This document shows, piece after piece, positions 1-8,553 of a DNA stretch of 64,000 bases. The DNA comes from CALBZG01 sp964486295 (GTDB lineage Bacteria > Bacillota > Clostridia > Peptostreptococcales > Anaerovoracaceae). Position 1 is the first letter of the stretch, and every line of letters starts with the position of its first letter. The position numbers and the translations under genes were made by a program. The notes beneath the pieces were generated by a model. It was given only the letters and a program-made list of their open reading frames with translations, was not told where the DNA came from and ran no database searches. Where the stretch lies: positions 11,873 to 75,872 of the forward strand of contig CAZAMF010000010.1 in assembly GCA_964486295.1 (NCBI GenBank), in the 5' to 3' direction.

Positions 1-1
1 C

Positions 2-988
2 TGGGGCATGATCATCGGCGCAGTTATCATACTGGCCTATACGGCTTTAGGCGGATTTTTAGCGGTTTGCTGGACGGATACCATTCAAGGTGCCATCATG
101 TTCGTAGCGTTGGCAGTAGTGCCGGTCATCGCAGTCGGAAATATGGACGGATGGGATGCAGTTCAGGCCAGACTGGCGACTCTGACACCGGAATCCCTGG
201 GATTTTTCCCGGAAATAGACGGCCGGATCAATTCGATGCTTCTCGCTTCCTGCCTGGGCTGGGGCCTTGGCTATTTCGGACAGCCTCATATATTGGTTCG
301 TTTCATGGGGATCCAGTCACCTGACGCCATCAGAAAATCCAGAATCATCGCCATGGTATGGGTAACCGTTACACTGGGCTGCGCGATCCTGATCGGAATT
401 CTTGGAAAAGCGTTGCTGCCGGATCTGGCTGATCCGGAGACCGTATTCATGAATATGCTGACAACGATGTTCAATCCTGTAATTGCAGGCCTTCTGATGA
501 CTTCCATCCTGGCGGCCATCATGAGTACAGCCTCTTCACAGCTTCTGGTGACAGCATCATCGGTATCCAGAGACCTTTTTGCAATATGGTTCAAATTGGA
601 TGAGAACAATCCAAGATTGGTTTGGGCTTCCAGAATTACTGTTACAGCCGTGGCCATCATAGCCATGATTATCGCATTAGACCCGGCCAGTTCGGTGTTC
701 GGACTTGTATCCTACGCCTGGGGCGGATTCGGAGCGGCATTCGGCCCGATCATACTTTTCTCTCTGTTTTGGAGAAGGATGACCCGCCAGGGCGCTATCG
801 CAGGGATGCTGGCTGGCGGCATATCGGATATCATCTGGTATCTCTCCAGCGGCGGGATCTTCGATATTTATGAAATCATACCGGGATTCTTCATCGGATG
901 TGCAGTGATCATCCTCGTAAGCCTTGCCACAAAGCCGACGCAGGATATGTTGGATGAATTCGACTCCGTAAACACCACAAAATTCTAA
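2..988 (+). CDS. putP: Sodium/proline symporter, C-terminal part (cut by window edge)
   Basis: About 328 residues of a solute:sodium symporter (SSS) family protein. The reading frame is open to the window edge, so the real start lies upstream and the ATG at 8 is internal. The segment GGFLAVCWTDTIQG and the stretch GYFGQPHILVRFMG match what I know of PutP, which imports proline with Na+ at the cytoplasmic membrane. Alternating hydrophobic segments run to residue 310, followed by a short charged tail. A hairpin with a T-run follows the stop. Proline is a common Stickland electron acceptor, in keeping with the amino-acid genes downstream. Substrate specificity beyond proline-like is inferred. 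Confidence 0.85.
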   Translation, partial: WGMIIGAVIILAYTALGGFLAVCWTDTIQGAIMFVALAVVPVIAVGNMDGWDAVQARLATLTPESLGFFPEIDGRINSMLLASCLGWGLGYFGQPHILVRFMGIQSPDAIRKSRIIAMVWVTVTLGCAILIGILGKALLPDLADPETVFMNMLTTMFNPVIAGLLMTSILAAIMSTASSQLLVTASSVSRDLFAIWFKLDENNPRLVWASRITVTAVAIIAMIIALDPASSVFGLVSYAWGGFGAAFGPIILFSLFWRRMTRQGAIAGMLAGGISDIIWYLSSGGIFDIYEIIPGFFIGCAVIILVSLATKPTQDMLDEFDSVNTTKF

Positions 989-991
989 ACC

Positions 992-1019
992 AAAGCGGGA
1001 GTCAAATCCCGCTTTTTTA
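992..1019 (+). terminator. Rho-independent terminator after putP
   Basis: AAAGCGGGA, a six-base loop and TCCCGCTTTTTT form a compact stem followed by T residues, just after the putP stop. It separates putP from the decarboxylase operon. Confidence 0.85.
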
Positions 1020-1081
1020 TAGGCAGGTGCAGTAAATGTGCACAGCGAACAGATCGCAGACGCAATGAAGGAGGAAACAGG

Positions 1082-2533
1082 TTGAAGATCGGAGAACTGA
1101 CGGATTTTCTGCTGGAGCATGCAGATGAGAACCCCATTTCTTTTCATATGCCAGGGCATAAAGGAGCGGCGCTTTACCGGGAGCATGGATACAGCGAATT
1201 TCTCGACAAATTCCTGGATTGCGACATAACGGAGATCCCCGGCGCCGATAATCTGTTTCAGGCGGAAAGCGTGATCCGGTCCGTCATGGACCGCTATTCC
1301 GGGCTGTATGAAGTCAAAAGATCCTATGTCCTGGTCAATGGGACAAGCTGCGGGATCATCGCTTCCATCCTAGCCGCGGTTCCCCGTGGCGGTAAGCTTA
1401 TCATGGCAAGAAACTGCCATAAATCCGTTTTTAACGCGCTCTCTCTCGGCGGGATCACTCCTGTTTACGCTTATCCGGATATCATGGACGAATATCATAT
1501 CACGGGCAAAGTATCGACAAGAGAAATTGAAACCTTGCTGGAGCAACACCCCGACGCCTCTGCGGTTATTCTGCCGAGCCCGAATTATTACGGTATTTGC
1601 TCAGATATCGCGACGATCAGCGAAACCGTGCACAAGGTCAATAAAATACTGATCGTGGACCAGGCACATGGCGCCCACTTGAAATTTTTCAGCAGATACG
1701 CTCCCGATGCTGAAATAGAGGGGCACAGATTACCAAAACCGGCTGAAGAGCAAGGGGCTGATATCGTTATTAACAGCACTCATAAGACCCTGGCGTCTTT
1801 CACACAGAGCGCCATTCTGAACGTCGTTTCCGACAGGATAGACACCGATATCCTGGAGGACCGTCTGCAGGCCGTCGAAAGCAGCAGCCCTTCCTATCTG
1901 TTGATGGCCTCCATGGACATCAACGCGGACATCCTTGAGAAGAATGGCGTGAAGCTGATCAGAGAATGGTCGTACAATCTTAAGGAGTTTTACAGGCAAG
2001 CCAGCCGGATCCCGGGATTGAAAATGATCCGTCCGGACGGCAGCCTCGATTTCACAAAAATCAATATCGATATGAGCCGATATGGTCATTCGGGTGCTGA
2101 ACTGGAAAAGCTCCTTATGAAAGAAAGAATTTATCCCGAACTCAGCTCCGGCAATATCCTTATGCTGATGACCGGGCTGGGAAACAAAAAAGAACATTAT
2201 AAAAAACTTATGGATGCGCTTGACACTATCGCCGGAGCCCGGGAAGAAGGAGATCGAAAAACTCTTCCCGAATCGGAAACCTATCCGGTTTCAAGCTTCT
2301 CAGAAAGACTGGAGCTCTGCGCGATTCCCGAGAAAAGGCGGAAGGTTAAACTAGAAGAGGCGGAAGGCCTCGTTTGCGCCGCTGCCGTGATCCCGTATCC
2401 ACCCGGAATTCCGGCGGTATGCCCGGGAGAGCGCTTTACCGAGGAAATGATCGATTATATCCGGACGCTTAGGCAGGCGGGAGAAAAAGTGATCGGCGTC
2501 AACGAAGCAGGAGAAATCATAGTAGGGGACTGA
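1082..2533 (+). CDS. Orn/Lys/Arg decarboxylase-family PLP enzyme
   Basis: A 483-residue fold-type I PLP enzyme of the short Gram-positive Orn/Lys/Arg decarboxylase group (SpeA/YaaO-like). Visible marks are the N-terminal HMPGHKG motif near residue 22, the VDQAHGAH segment around 192-199 with the aspartate that contacts the PLP ring nitrogen, and NSTHKTL with the expected Schiff-base lysine at K235. The C-terminal part has the small decarboxylase C-domain motif PYPPGIPAVCPGE. The start is TTG, chosen because AAGGAGGAAAC lies just upstream. It should turn lysine, arginine or ornithine into the amine plus CO2 in the cytoplasm; which one cannot be told. It is coupled to the SprT-like gene three bases downstream. 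Some members of this family are annotated as maturation or regulatory proteins, so activity is inferred. Confidence 0.8.
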   Translation: MKIGELTDFLLEHADENPISFHMPGHKGAALYREHGYSEFLDKFLDCDITEIPGADNLFQAESVIRSVMDRYSGLYEVKRSYVLVNGTSCGIIASILAAVPRGGKLIMARNCHKSVFNALSLGGITPVYAYPDIMDEYHITGKVSTREIETLLEQHPDASAVILPSPNYYGICSDIATISETVHKVNKILIVDQAHGAHLKFFSRYAPDAEIEGHRLPKPAEEQGADIVINSTHKTLASFTQSAILNVVSDRIDTDILEDRLQAVESSSPSYLLMASMDINADILEKNGVKLIREWSYNLKEFYRQASRIPGLKMIRPDGSLDFTKINIDMSRYGHSGAELEKLLMKERIYPELSSGNILMLMTGLGNKKEHYKKLMDALDTIAGAREEGDRKTLPESETYPVSSFSERLELCAIPEKRRKVKLEEAEGLVCAAAVIPYPPGIPAVCPGERFTEEMIDYIRTLRQAGEKVIGVNEAGEIIVGD

Positions 2534-2535
2534 AC

Positions 2536-3105
2536 ATGATTCAAACAAACCAGGAAATCAATCCGGACCAGAATAGAGTCAATCAAATCTTCCGGGAGGT
2601 CATCCGGGATATCCGACTCTTAGGCATCCCGGTTTCAAAAAAGATCCAGCAGCATATCGTGATCAACAAAAGGGCCAGAACCAGGTTCGGATGCTGCAAA
2701 CGGATGAAGGCAGGACTTTTCGGCAGCGAATTTGTCATTGAAGTTTCTGAAATTCTGCTGCATGCGCCGGAGACTTCTTTGAGACAGACGCTGGCACACG
2801 AGGCGCTGCATACCTGCCCCGGCTGCGGGAATCACAGCGGTGTATGGAAAGCCTACGCGGAACGGGTAAACAAGGCGTACGGCTATCAGATCCAACGAGT
2901 TTCAGATCCGGCCGCCATGGGCGTCGGTACAGCGGAAATCGTACAGCGCCGGAAGAAGATCAATCATGTGCTGATCTGCGAAAACTGCGGCGCGCGCATC
3001 GAGCGGACAAGGGCAAGCAAAGTTACAAAATATCCGCAGCTTTACCGGTGCAGGTGCGGTGGCAGGCTGATCAGGGTCAAAAGCAATGGCAGCAGCGCCG
3101 GGTAA
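2536..3105 (+). CDS. SprT-like zinc metalloprotease-fold protein
   Basis: A 189-residue protein with the SprT-like core: HEALH at residues 88-92 gives two zinc-binding histidines and the catalytic glutamate, and the following CPGCGNHSG segment supplies a further histidine. A C-terminal zinc ribbon (CENCG at about 149, CRCGG at about 174) is typical of the family. SprT relatives include the DNA-protein crosslink protease Spartan, but bacterial SprT proteins are poorly characterised, so the substrate is unknown. The gene starts two bases after the decarboxylase stop, so the two are probably translated from one message. Why they are paired is not clear from the sequence. Confidence 0.75.
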   Translation: MIQTNQEINPDQNRVNQIFREVIRDIRLLGIPVSKKIQQHIVINKRARTRFGCCKRMKAGLFGSEFVIEVSEILLHAPETSLRQTLAHEALHTCPGCGNHSGVWKAYAERVNKAYGYQIQRVSDPAAMGVGTAEIVQRRKKINHVLICENCGARIERTRASKVTKYPQLYRCRCGGRLIRVKSNGSSAG

Positions 3106-3114
3106 ATAAAAATG

Positions 3115-3143
3115 TGAACCATTTCCATTCAAAGTGATATAAT
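3115..3143 (+). promoter_or_regulatory. Extended -10 promoter for kdd
   Basis: TGATATAAT at 3135-3143 is a TGN extended -10 element. The -35 region 17 bp upstream (TGAACC) is weak, as is common with extended -10 promoters. It lies between the SprT stop and the kdd ribosome site. Confidence 0.55.
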
Positions 3144-3194
3144 TAGCAGGAAGTCCACTTAGAGCGAAACACATAGAATTCGGAGGTATATTAT

Positions 3195-4235
3195 ATGAAA
3201 GGAAAGGGAGAATACTTCGGTACCCATCGCGTTATCAGGCCAGAGGGATTGCTGCCGCAGGCTGCGGAAAAGATCGACAACACACCTGAAATCTGGTCAA
3301 ACGAAATTCTGATCGATGTCATTGCCCTGCAGCCCACATCCAGCGCAGTCCACTCCATAAAGGATAAGTGCGGCACCGATCTTGAAAAAATCAAGGCAGA
3401 ATTTATGGCTATCGTAGAAGAAAGAGGCAAATTTCAGGATCCGGTTACAAAGTCCGGCGGGATGCTGATCGGACGCATCAAGCAGATCGGAGCCGATCTG
3501 GAAGGGAAGATTGACGGAAAAGTCGGCGACAAAATCGCAACGCTGGTATCGCTTTCTCTCACGCCTTTGAAAATATATGAAATCATCGATATCGATCTCG
3601 ACACCGAGCAGGTCGTCTGCAAAGCCGACGCCGTATTGTTTGAAAGCGGGATCTTCACAAAGATACCCGATGACCTCGGCCAGGAGCTGAGCTTAGCGGT
3701 TATGGATATTGCCGGCGCGCCTGCGCAGGTCGCCATGAATGTGAAGCCGGGAGATGTAGTGGCTGTTATGGGCGCAGGAAAGGCAGGCCTACTTTGCCTG
3801 GCGGAGGCAAAGAAGAGAGTGGCGCCTCACGGGAAGGTCGTCTGTCTTGAATACTCGGAAGTGCAGTGCGAATTGGTCAGACAGCTCGGCATAGCCGATG
3901 TGATTCTACAGGTCAACGGCCAAAAACCGCTGGAGACATATAACAAGTACATGGAGGCCATGAACGGCGAACTTGCTGATTTCTCGGTCAGTACGGTGAA
4001 TGTGAATAACACCGAATTATCCACCATCCTCATCACGAAAGATACCGGCAAAATATACTTCTTCTCCATGAGCACGGACTTTGTCAAGGCCTCTCTGGGA
4101 GCGGAGGGTGTTAAAAAATATGTGACGATGGTTGTGGGCGCAGGGTATTATCCGGGACATGCGGCCATCACTTTCAATATCGTCAGGGAGAACGAAAAAT
4201 TGAGAGAATACCTTGTAAAACGTTATTGCAAATAG
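3195..4235 (+). CDS. kdd: L-erythro-3,5-diaminohexanoate dehydrogenase
   Basis: A 346-residue NAD(P)-dependent dehydrogenase matching the clostridial and fusobacterial 3,5-diaminohexanoate dehydrogenase in length and in segments such as EYFGTHRVI near the N-terminus and VMGAGKAGLLCLAEAKKR (about residue 190), the Rossmann glycine motif. It deaminates 3,5-diaminohexanoate oxidatively to 5-amino-3-oxohexanoate in lysine fermentation to acetate and butyrate. The ribosome site CGGAGG sits at good distance from the ATG. The other lysine-fermentation genes (aminomutases KamA/KamDE, Kce, Kal) are not in this window, but a lysine-type permease follows directly. I am fairly sure of the family. Confidence 0.85.
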   Translation: MKGKGEYFGTHRVIRPEGLLPQAAEKIDNTPEIWSNEILIDVIALQPTSSAVHSIKDKCGTDLEKIKAEFMAIVEERGKFQDPVTKSGGMLIGRIKQIGADLEGKIDGKVGDKIATLVSLSLTPLKIYEIIDIDLDTEQVVCKADAVLFESGIFTKIPDDLGQELSLAVMDIAGAPAQVAMNVKPGDVVAVMGAGKAGLLCLAEAKKRVAPHGKVVCLEYSEVQCELVRQLGIADVILQVNGQKPLETYNKYMEAMNGELADFSVSTVNVNNTELSTILITKDTGKIYFFSMSTDFVKASLGAEGVKKYVTMVVGAGYYPGHAAITFNIVRENEKLREYLVKRYCK

Positions 4236-4323
4236 TCCGGATCAGTGTATTTTGCTACTCCGATTTAGCACGATAACACGACGTACCAGAAAAGTCATAA
4301 ATTATAGAAAATTTTGACCATTC

Positions 4324-4352
4324 TTGACAATAGTACAAGATGGCGGTATAAT
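4324..4352 (+). promoter_or_regulatory. Consensus sigma-A promoter for the LysP-like gene
   Basis: TTGACA (4324-4329), 17 bp, TATAAT (4347-4352): a perfect housekeeping promoter about 100 bases before the permease start, leaving a 5' leader of roughly 95 bases. Confidence 0.8.
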
Positions 4353-4454
4353 TAGGTGTCAGAAATTGCTTGTTTTTGGCATCTATATTATTTTTAGCCG
4401 CTCCCAATATTGGCTGCGGTAAGCGCAATACTATATGAAAAAAGAGGTGTTATT

Positions 4455-5915
4455 ATGAGTTCAAATCACGAAGGAGAACTGCAACGCGGACTCAAATCCA
4501 GGCACATGAACATGATCGCCATCGGCGGAGCTATCGGAACCGGTCTGTTCGTTGCACTTGGAGGATCGCTCAGCGCAGCGGGTCCTGGAGGCGCACTGCT
4601 GGCTTATGGAGTAATCGGCATCATGGTTTATTTCCTGATGACAAGCTTGGGCGAAATGTCCACTTACATGCCTGTCTCCGGAGCATTCGAAACATACGCG
4701 ACAAAATTCGTTGACCCTGCACTGGGCTTTGCACTGGGTTGGAACTACTGGTATAACTGGGCCATCACCGTTGCCTGCGAACTGGCTGCTGGCGCCATCG
4801 TAATCCAGTTCTGGCTCCCGGATTCAAACCCTGTAATCTGGAGCGCATTGTTCCTGGCAATACTGTTCGCTCTTAACGCTTTTTCGGCGAAAATGTACGG
4901 CGAAAGTGAATTCTGGTTCGCCGGAATCAAAGTTGTCACAATCGTTATATTCCTGGTCGTTGGCGTTCTCATGATCATGGGAATCATGGGCGGAAAGGCT
5001 CCTGGATTCCAGAACTGGACCATAGGGGATGCTCCGTTCGCGGGTGGCCTCATAGCAGTTATCAATATCTTTATGATCGCCGGATTCTCCTTCCAGGGAA
5101 CTGAGCTTGTAGGCGTAGCAGCCGGCGAAGCGGAAGAACCTGAAAAGAACGTTCCGAAGGCCATCAAAACAGTATTCTGGCGTATCCTTCTGTTCTATAT
5201 CGGTGCCATCATCGTTGTCGGATTCCTGCTTCCTTACAATGATCCTAACCTCCTTCAGGGTGGTGTAGAAAATATCGCTGTCAGCCCGTTTACATTGATC
5301 TTTGAGAGAGCCGGCATCCTGGCGGCAGCTTCCATCATGAATGCGGTTATCCTGACTTCAGTACTTTCCTGCGGAAATTCCGGACTATATGCTGCAACCC
5401 GTATGCTTTACGCAATGTCAATTGAAGGCAAAGCCCCTAAAATGTTCGGAAAAGTCAACAAGAGAGGCGTTCCGATGGCTGCATTGATCGTAACCTCCAT
5501 TATCGCCATGGCTTCCTTCCTGTCATCCCTCGTTGGATCCGGAACCGTATATCTCTGGCTTGTAAACGCTTCCGGTCTTGCTGGATTTATCGCTTGGCTC
5601 GGTATCGCGATATCCCATTACAAATTCAGAAAAGCTTTTATTGCTCAAGGCCATAGCCTAAGTGAGCTGAAGTATACCGCAAAATGGTTCCCTATCGGAC
5701 CGATTTTCGCCATGATCCTGTGCGTCATCGTAATCCTGGGCCAGGGAACTTACGCATTCTCCGGCGGTTCCATCGACTGGCTGGGAATCACTGTTGCCTA
5801 TATCGGTATTCCGCTGTTCATCGCTTTATATGTCGGTTATAAAATCGTCAAGAAGACAAAGCCTGTCAAAGCTGAAGAAGCTGACCTGTCCAAGGGATAT
5901 GCAAAACAGATCTAA
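4455..5915 (+). CDS. lysP: Amino acid permease, LysP-like (APC family)
   Basis: A 486-residue APC-superfamily transporter with about 12 hydrophobic segments. The N-terminal LQRGLKSRHMNMIAIGGAIG motif with the GTGLF helix break is characteristic of the AAT subfamily that includes LysP, AroP and PheP. EGELQRGLKSRH and the SFQGTELVGVAAGEAEEP loop are closest to lysine permeases in my judgement. The ATG at 4455 is preferred over the upstream in-frame TTG at 4410 because AAAGAGGTG precedes it. The position after kdd supports lysine as substrate. Arginine, ornithine or aromatic amino acids cannot be excluded. Confidence 0.8.
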   Translation: MSSNHEGELQRGLKSRHMNMIAIGGAIGTGLFVALGGSLSAAGPGGALLAYGVIGIMVYFLMTSLGEMSTYMPVSGAFETYATKFVDPALGFALGWNYWYNWAITVACELAAGAIVIQFWLPDSNPVIWSALFLAILFALNAFSAKMYGESEFWFAGIKVVTIVIFLVVGVLMIMGIMGGKAPGFQNWTIGDAPFAGGLIAVINIFMIAGFSFQGTELVGVAAGEAEEPEKNVPKAIKTVFWRILLFYIGAIIVVGFLLPYNDPNLLQGGVENIAVSPFTLIFERAGILAAASIMNAVILTSVLSCGNSGLYAATRMLYAMSIEGKAPKMFGKVNKRGVPMAALIVTSIIAMASFLSSLVGSGTVYLWLVNASGLAGFIAWLGIAISHYKFRKAFIAQGHSLSELKYTAKWFPIGPIFAMILCVIVILGQGTYAFSGGSIDWLGITVAYIGIPLFIALYVGYKIVKKTKPVKAEEADLSKGYAKQI

Positions 5916-5932
5916 GAAAATGAATTAAAACA

Positions 5933-5969
5933 AAAAGCCTTGCAATCAATTAATTGCAAGGCTTTTTTT
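5933..5969 (+). terminator. Terminator between lysP and the convergent radical SAM gene
   Basis: AAAAAGCCTTGCAAT and ATTGCAAGGCTTTTTTT form a long stem with A and T tracts on both sides, so it can end transcription in both directions. Confidence 0.85.
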
Positions 5970-5987
5970 ATGGCGCTCCGACATGAT

Positions 5988-7241
5988 TTATCTTAGGATT
6001 ATTTTGTCCGGGAAAGGCACCCGCCGCATGACATTCCACATTTTATCGATATAAGCTGTTGTGTAGACCTGTTCGATATCATGGTATAAATAGGATCCTT
6101 TTTCTGTAACTTCATAACCATTGCCTTTTCTCCTGACCAGCCCGGCCTTCTGTGCAAGGCAGAGTTCCGGCCCAAACATTTTTCCAAGCGGCACACCGAC
6201 AATCTTTTCGAATCGATCACTATCGACATTCATCGAGTAAGCCCCCCAGAACAGATAGTACACAGCCCGCTGACGTCTTGTAAACTGCAAGGTCAGAGAT
6301 GTGGGCAGCCGGCCTTCGTTCACCCGCGCGATATACCCATCGATGGAGAATGTGTTTATCTTAAAGCTCGCGCTGAGAAGTGATGTGGCGGACACGCCGA
6401 ATCCCAAAAACGAATCCCGGGTTATCGATGAGTATTTTTTTGTGCCGGGCTTGGCGAATGTCCATACCGAAGTCCTCTCAATATTGATTTGCCTGCAAAA
6501 GCGATTCAGATTCTTCAGCATTTGCTTTTTCACTCTTTTAGACATCGGTTTATACTCGTTGTTCGCAAATGTGAAGTCAATGAACGGGTAGGTAGAGACC
6601 TGCGTAGCCCCGCATGCGAATGCGGTTTTTATATCATCTTCCAGGATTTTATCAGTCTGCCCCGGGATCGCAAAAATCAAATCGACATCGATGGCGTCAA
6701 ATCCAAAAGAGGCTGCGAGTTTGATCTTTTCCTCGAATGACGTTACACTTCTTCCAAGTTTACCCAGGCATTCCCCGTTAAAAGACTGGATCCCCAAACT
6801 CACCATCGTAACTCCGGCAGCTTTTAATTTTCCCAGATTTTCCTCTGTGATGTCGCTGGGATGAAGTTCGACCCCTACTCCCTCTGATATGATAAAATAC
6901 TTTTTCAATCGATCGATGATGTCCTTCAGGTCATCCATCATCATGGCCGGTGTTCCTCCACCAAAATAAAGGCTCGTTGCGATCTTGCGATCCTTCATGT
7001 TTCTACATGCAATATCTATTTCTTTCAGCAGTGCAATTTTATAGTCAACCGCTCTCTGCTTGTTATATATTTCTTTGCAGTAAGGGCAAAAGCTGCAAAG
7101 GGATCTGCAAAATGGTATATGAACATACAGCCCCAGGTCATCAAGGTCTTCAAATTTCAAATCGTTCGTATATCTTCCCCGGAAAACAAAAGGCTTAAAG
7201 GAACGTGTAAGCATGATCCTCATGAAAGATGGCAGCAACAT
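5988..7241 (-). CDS. HemN-like radical SAM protein
   Basis: A 417-residue radical SAM enzyme of the coproporphyrinogen III oxidase-like (HemN/HemW) group. The motif CRSLCSFC (Cx3CxxC) binds the 4Fe-4S cluster, preceded by LGLYVHIPFC as in HemN/HemW; YFGGGTPA and GIQSFN are further family motifs. The start is the ATG at 7241, preceded by GGAGGTG; the longer frame to 7349 would overlap the upstream SHOCT gene. It differs from true HemN: a C-terminal winged-helix-like part is present but no other haem genes are near. Related clostridial proteins include haem-degrading or methyltransferase-type enzymes, so the reaction is open. Confidence 0.65.
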   Translation of the reverse strand: MLLPSFMRIMLTRSFKPFVFRGRYTNDLKFEDLDDLGLYVHIPFCRSLCSFCPYCKEIYNKQRAVDYKIALLKEIDIACRNMKDRKIATSLYFGGGTPAMMMDDLKDIIDRLKKYFIISEGVGVELHPSDITEENLGKLKAAGVTMVSLGIQSFNGECLGKLGRSVTSFEEKIKLAASFGFDAIDVDLIFAIPGQTDKILEDDIKTAFACGATQVSTYPFIDFTFANNEYKPMSKRVKKQMLKNLNRFCRQINIERTSVWTFAKPGTKKYSSITRDSFLGFGVSATSLLSASFKINTFSIDGYIARVNEGRLPTSLTLQFTRRQRAVYYLFWGAYSMNVDSDRFEKIVGVPLGKMFGPELCLAQKAGLVRRKGNGYEVTEKGSYLYHDIEQVYTTAYIDKMWNVMRRVPFPDKIILR

Positions 7242-7275
7242 AAAAAACACCTCCAATATGCTTGCAATCGGGTTT

Positions 7276-7557
7276 TCACTGCAGATCTGACATTCTCTTC
7301 CTAAATTCTTTTGCGTCAATTTTACCTTGCGCATATCTTCTGCGGGCAATCGCTATTGCCGGATCCTTTTTATCTCTAGTACGGCCGGTATCCGGAATAT
7401 ATTTTTTTGCCATTCTGGCAACGATTACCAAGGCAGCAGTCCAGAAAGTAAGATACATCGTCATGGATACAATACCCACCCGCCAGTTTTTATCCTGATC
7501 CGATGATTGTTTAATCCCCCTGAAAAAGCGGCTGTTCTGCTCATAAAACGGATGCAT
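7276..7557 (-). CDS. Small membrane protein with SHOCT domain
   Basis: A 93-residue protein with one clear membrane segment (about residues 29-48, GIVSMTMYLTFWTAALVIVA) and a C-terminal SHOCT motif, ARRRYAQGKIDAKEFRKRM, a short oligomerisation element common in bacterial membrane proteins. A GGAGGTATT ribosome site precedes the ATG. It lies 34 bases upstream of the HemN-like gene on the same strand, so the two are probably co-transcribed. Function unknown. Confidence 0.7.
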   Translation of the reverse strand: MHPFYEQNSRFFRGIKQSSDQDKNWRVGIVSMTMYLTFWTAALVIVARMAKKYIPDTGRTRDKKDPAIAIARRRYAQGKIDAKEFRKRMSDLQ

Positions 7558-7900
7558 AACAATACCTCCATATATAAAATAATAAACTATGAGTTATGTA
7601 TACCCATTATTGAATGATGCACCTTTAGAATATTTTTTTGAGGTTCAGTGTCAATGGTTGGGGCGTGGACAAAACCTAATACTGCATGAATGTTTTTCAC
7701 ACAAATTTACAAGAATATATCAAAAATCCTTGATGCAACAATAAGGTGCAGACTCGCCGCCATTCTTGATAGAGAGACATGTTTAAAGACTCACAGCAAG
7801 AAAATGAGCAGATGAAAGCCCATTAATCAGCATTTTCTTGTTAAAAAATGAACTTTACAAAATAATTTGAAATATTAACTGTCAAAAGATTTCTGCTTTA
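7558..7900. other. Intergenic stretch without a gene
   Basis: AT-rich, with no convincing reading frame. One hairpin (CAAGAAAATG at 7797-7806 with CATTTTCTTG at 7831-7840) has 10-bp arms but no T-run on either strand; its role is unknown. Confidence 0.5.
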
Positions 7901-7929
7901 TTGACAGTTCAAATCCTTGAAGCTATAAT
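7901..7929 (+). promoter_or_regulatory. Consensus promoter of the aor leader and operon
   Basis: TTGACA (7901-7906), a 17-bp spacer, TATAAT (7924-7929). Transcription would start near 7936, just before the structured leader. Confidence 0.85.
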
Positions 7930-7935
7930 AAGGTT

Positions 7936-8125
7936 AAATTAATAAGTAACTCCGAGCTTCGCATGACACCCGCTTGCCGGCGAAGCCGTAAAGGTAACAG
8001 GAGCGATCTTGCTGCCCGCCATTGTGCAAAGGAGGATCCACACCATCAAGGTGTAGTTTTGACTATGCTTTTCGTCTGATTTGGGGTACCGTTCCACGGA
8101 CTCCGTGGAGCAGACCGGAAAGCAA
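7936..8125 (+). ncRNA. Structured leader RNA, copy 1 (candidate Mo/W-cofactor riboswitch)
   Basis: The core at 7949-8036 can fold as an outer CTCC/GGAG pairing enclosing a hairpin GCTTCGC/GCGAAGC and a second hairpin TTGC/GCAA. The sequence blocks CATGACAC, GCCGG and CATTGTGCAAAGGAG are shared with a second leader on the other strand near 20.7 kb, where the first hairpin has different bases but still pairs (covariation). Downstream lies a strong hairpin (TCCACGGA/TCCGTGGA within a GTCTG/CAGAC stem) before the ferredoxin ribosome site. The position before a tungsten-enzyme operon suggests a molybdenum/tungsten cofactor riboswitch of the Moco RNA class. That identity is inference: I cannot align it to the family by eye. 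Confidence 0.65.
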
Positions 8126-8150
8126 CAAGTAGAATGGAGGGTTGCGGAAT

Positions 8151-8537
8151 ATGAAAAGACTTAAGTTCGAAAAAGCGAAATGCATAGGCTGCCAGCTTTG
8201 CGCCCAGATATGCTCCGCTAAAAAAGAAGGGGTGATATGTCCTACCAAAGCAAGGATAGACATTGAAACCTCATATGATGATGGTAAACTGGTTTACCAT
8301 GACAACTATTGTATCCTCTGCGGTATATGTGAGAAGAATTGCCCGACCGGAGCGATCAAGATGGACGAATACATCGAAGTTGACCCGGCTCTTTGCACCG
8401 CCTGCGGCATCTGCGTAGAAAAATGCCCAAAGCATGTGGTGAAGATCAGAGAAGAAGTGGCCGTGATATGCGACACTTGCAAAGGCGATCCGAATTGCGT
8501 GAAGGTTTGTCCACAGCACGCACTTACATTTAAATAG
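8151..8537 (+). CDS. Polyferredoxin subunit partnering aldehyde:ferredoxin oxidoreductase
   Basis: A 128-residue iron-sulfur protein with four cysteine clusters: CIGCQLCAQIC, CILCGICEKNC, CTACGICVEKC and CDTCKGDPNCVKVC. This indicates up to four 4Fe-4S centres, as in the electron-transfer subunits linked to AOR (AorB-like). The ATG at 8151 is chosen because GGAGG at 8136-8140 is well spaced for it, while the TTG at 8142 is too close. The gene is 16 bases upstream of the AOR gene in the same operon and probably takes electrons from the tungsten enzyme to ferredoxin or another carrier in the cytoplasm. Confidence 0.85.
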   Translation: MKRLKFEKAKCIGCQLCAQICSAKKEGVICPTKARIDIETSYDDGKLVYHDNYCILCGICEKNCPTGAIKMDEYIEVDPALCTACGICVEKCPKHVVKIREEVAVICDTCKGDPNCVKVCPQHALTFK

Positions 8538-8553
8538 AGAGGAGGCGATAGTA

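Noticed and set aside
5988..7241. The radical SAM protein as true coproporphyrinogen III dehydrogenase (HemN)
   Set aside because: Only the general HemN/HemW core is visible and no haem-synthesis genes are near, so I kept the broader name.
7949..8036. Leader copy 1 as a cobalamin riboswitch, because GCTGCCCGCCATTGT resembles part of the cobalamin core
   Set aside because: The B12 box and the GGTG-type core segments are absent, and downstream genes do not involve cobalamin.
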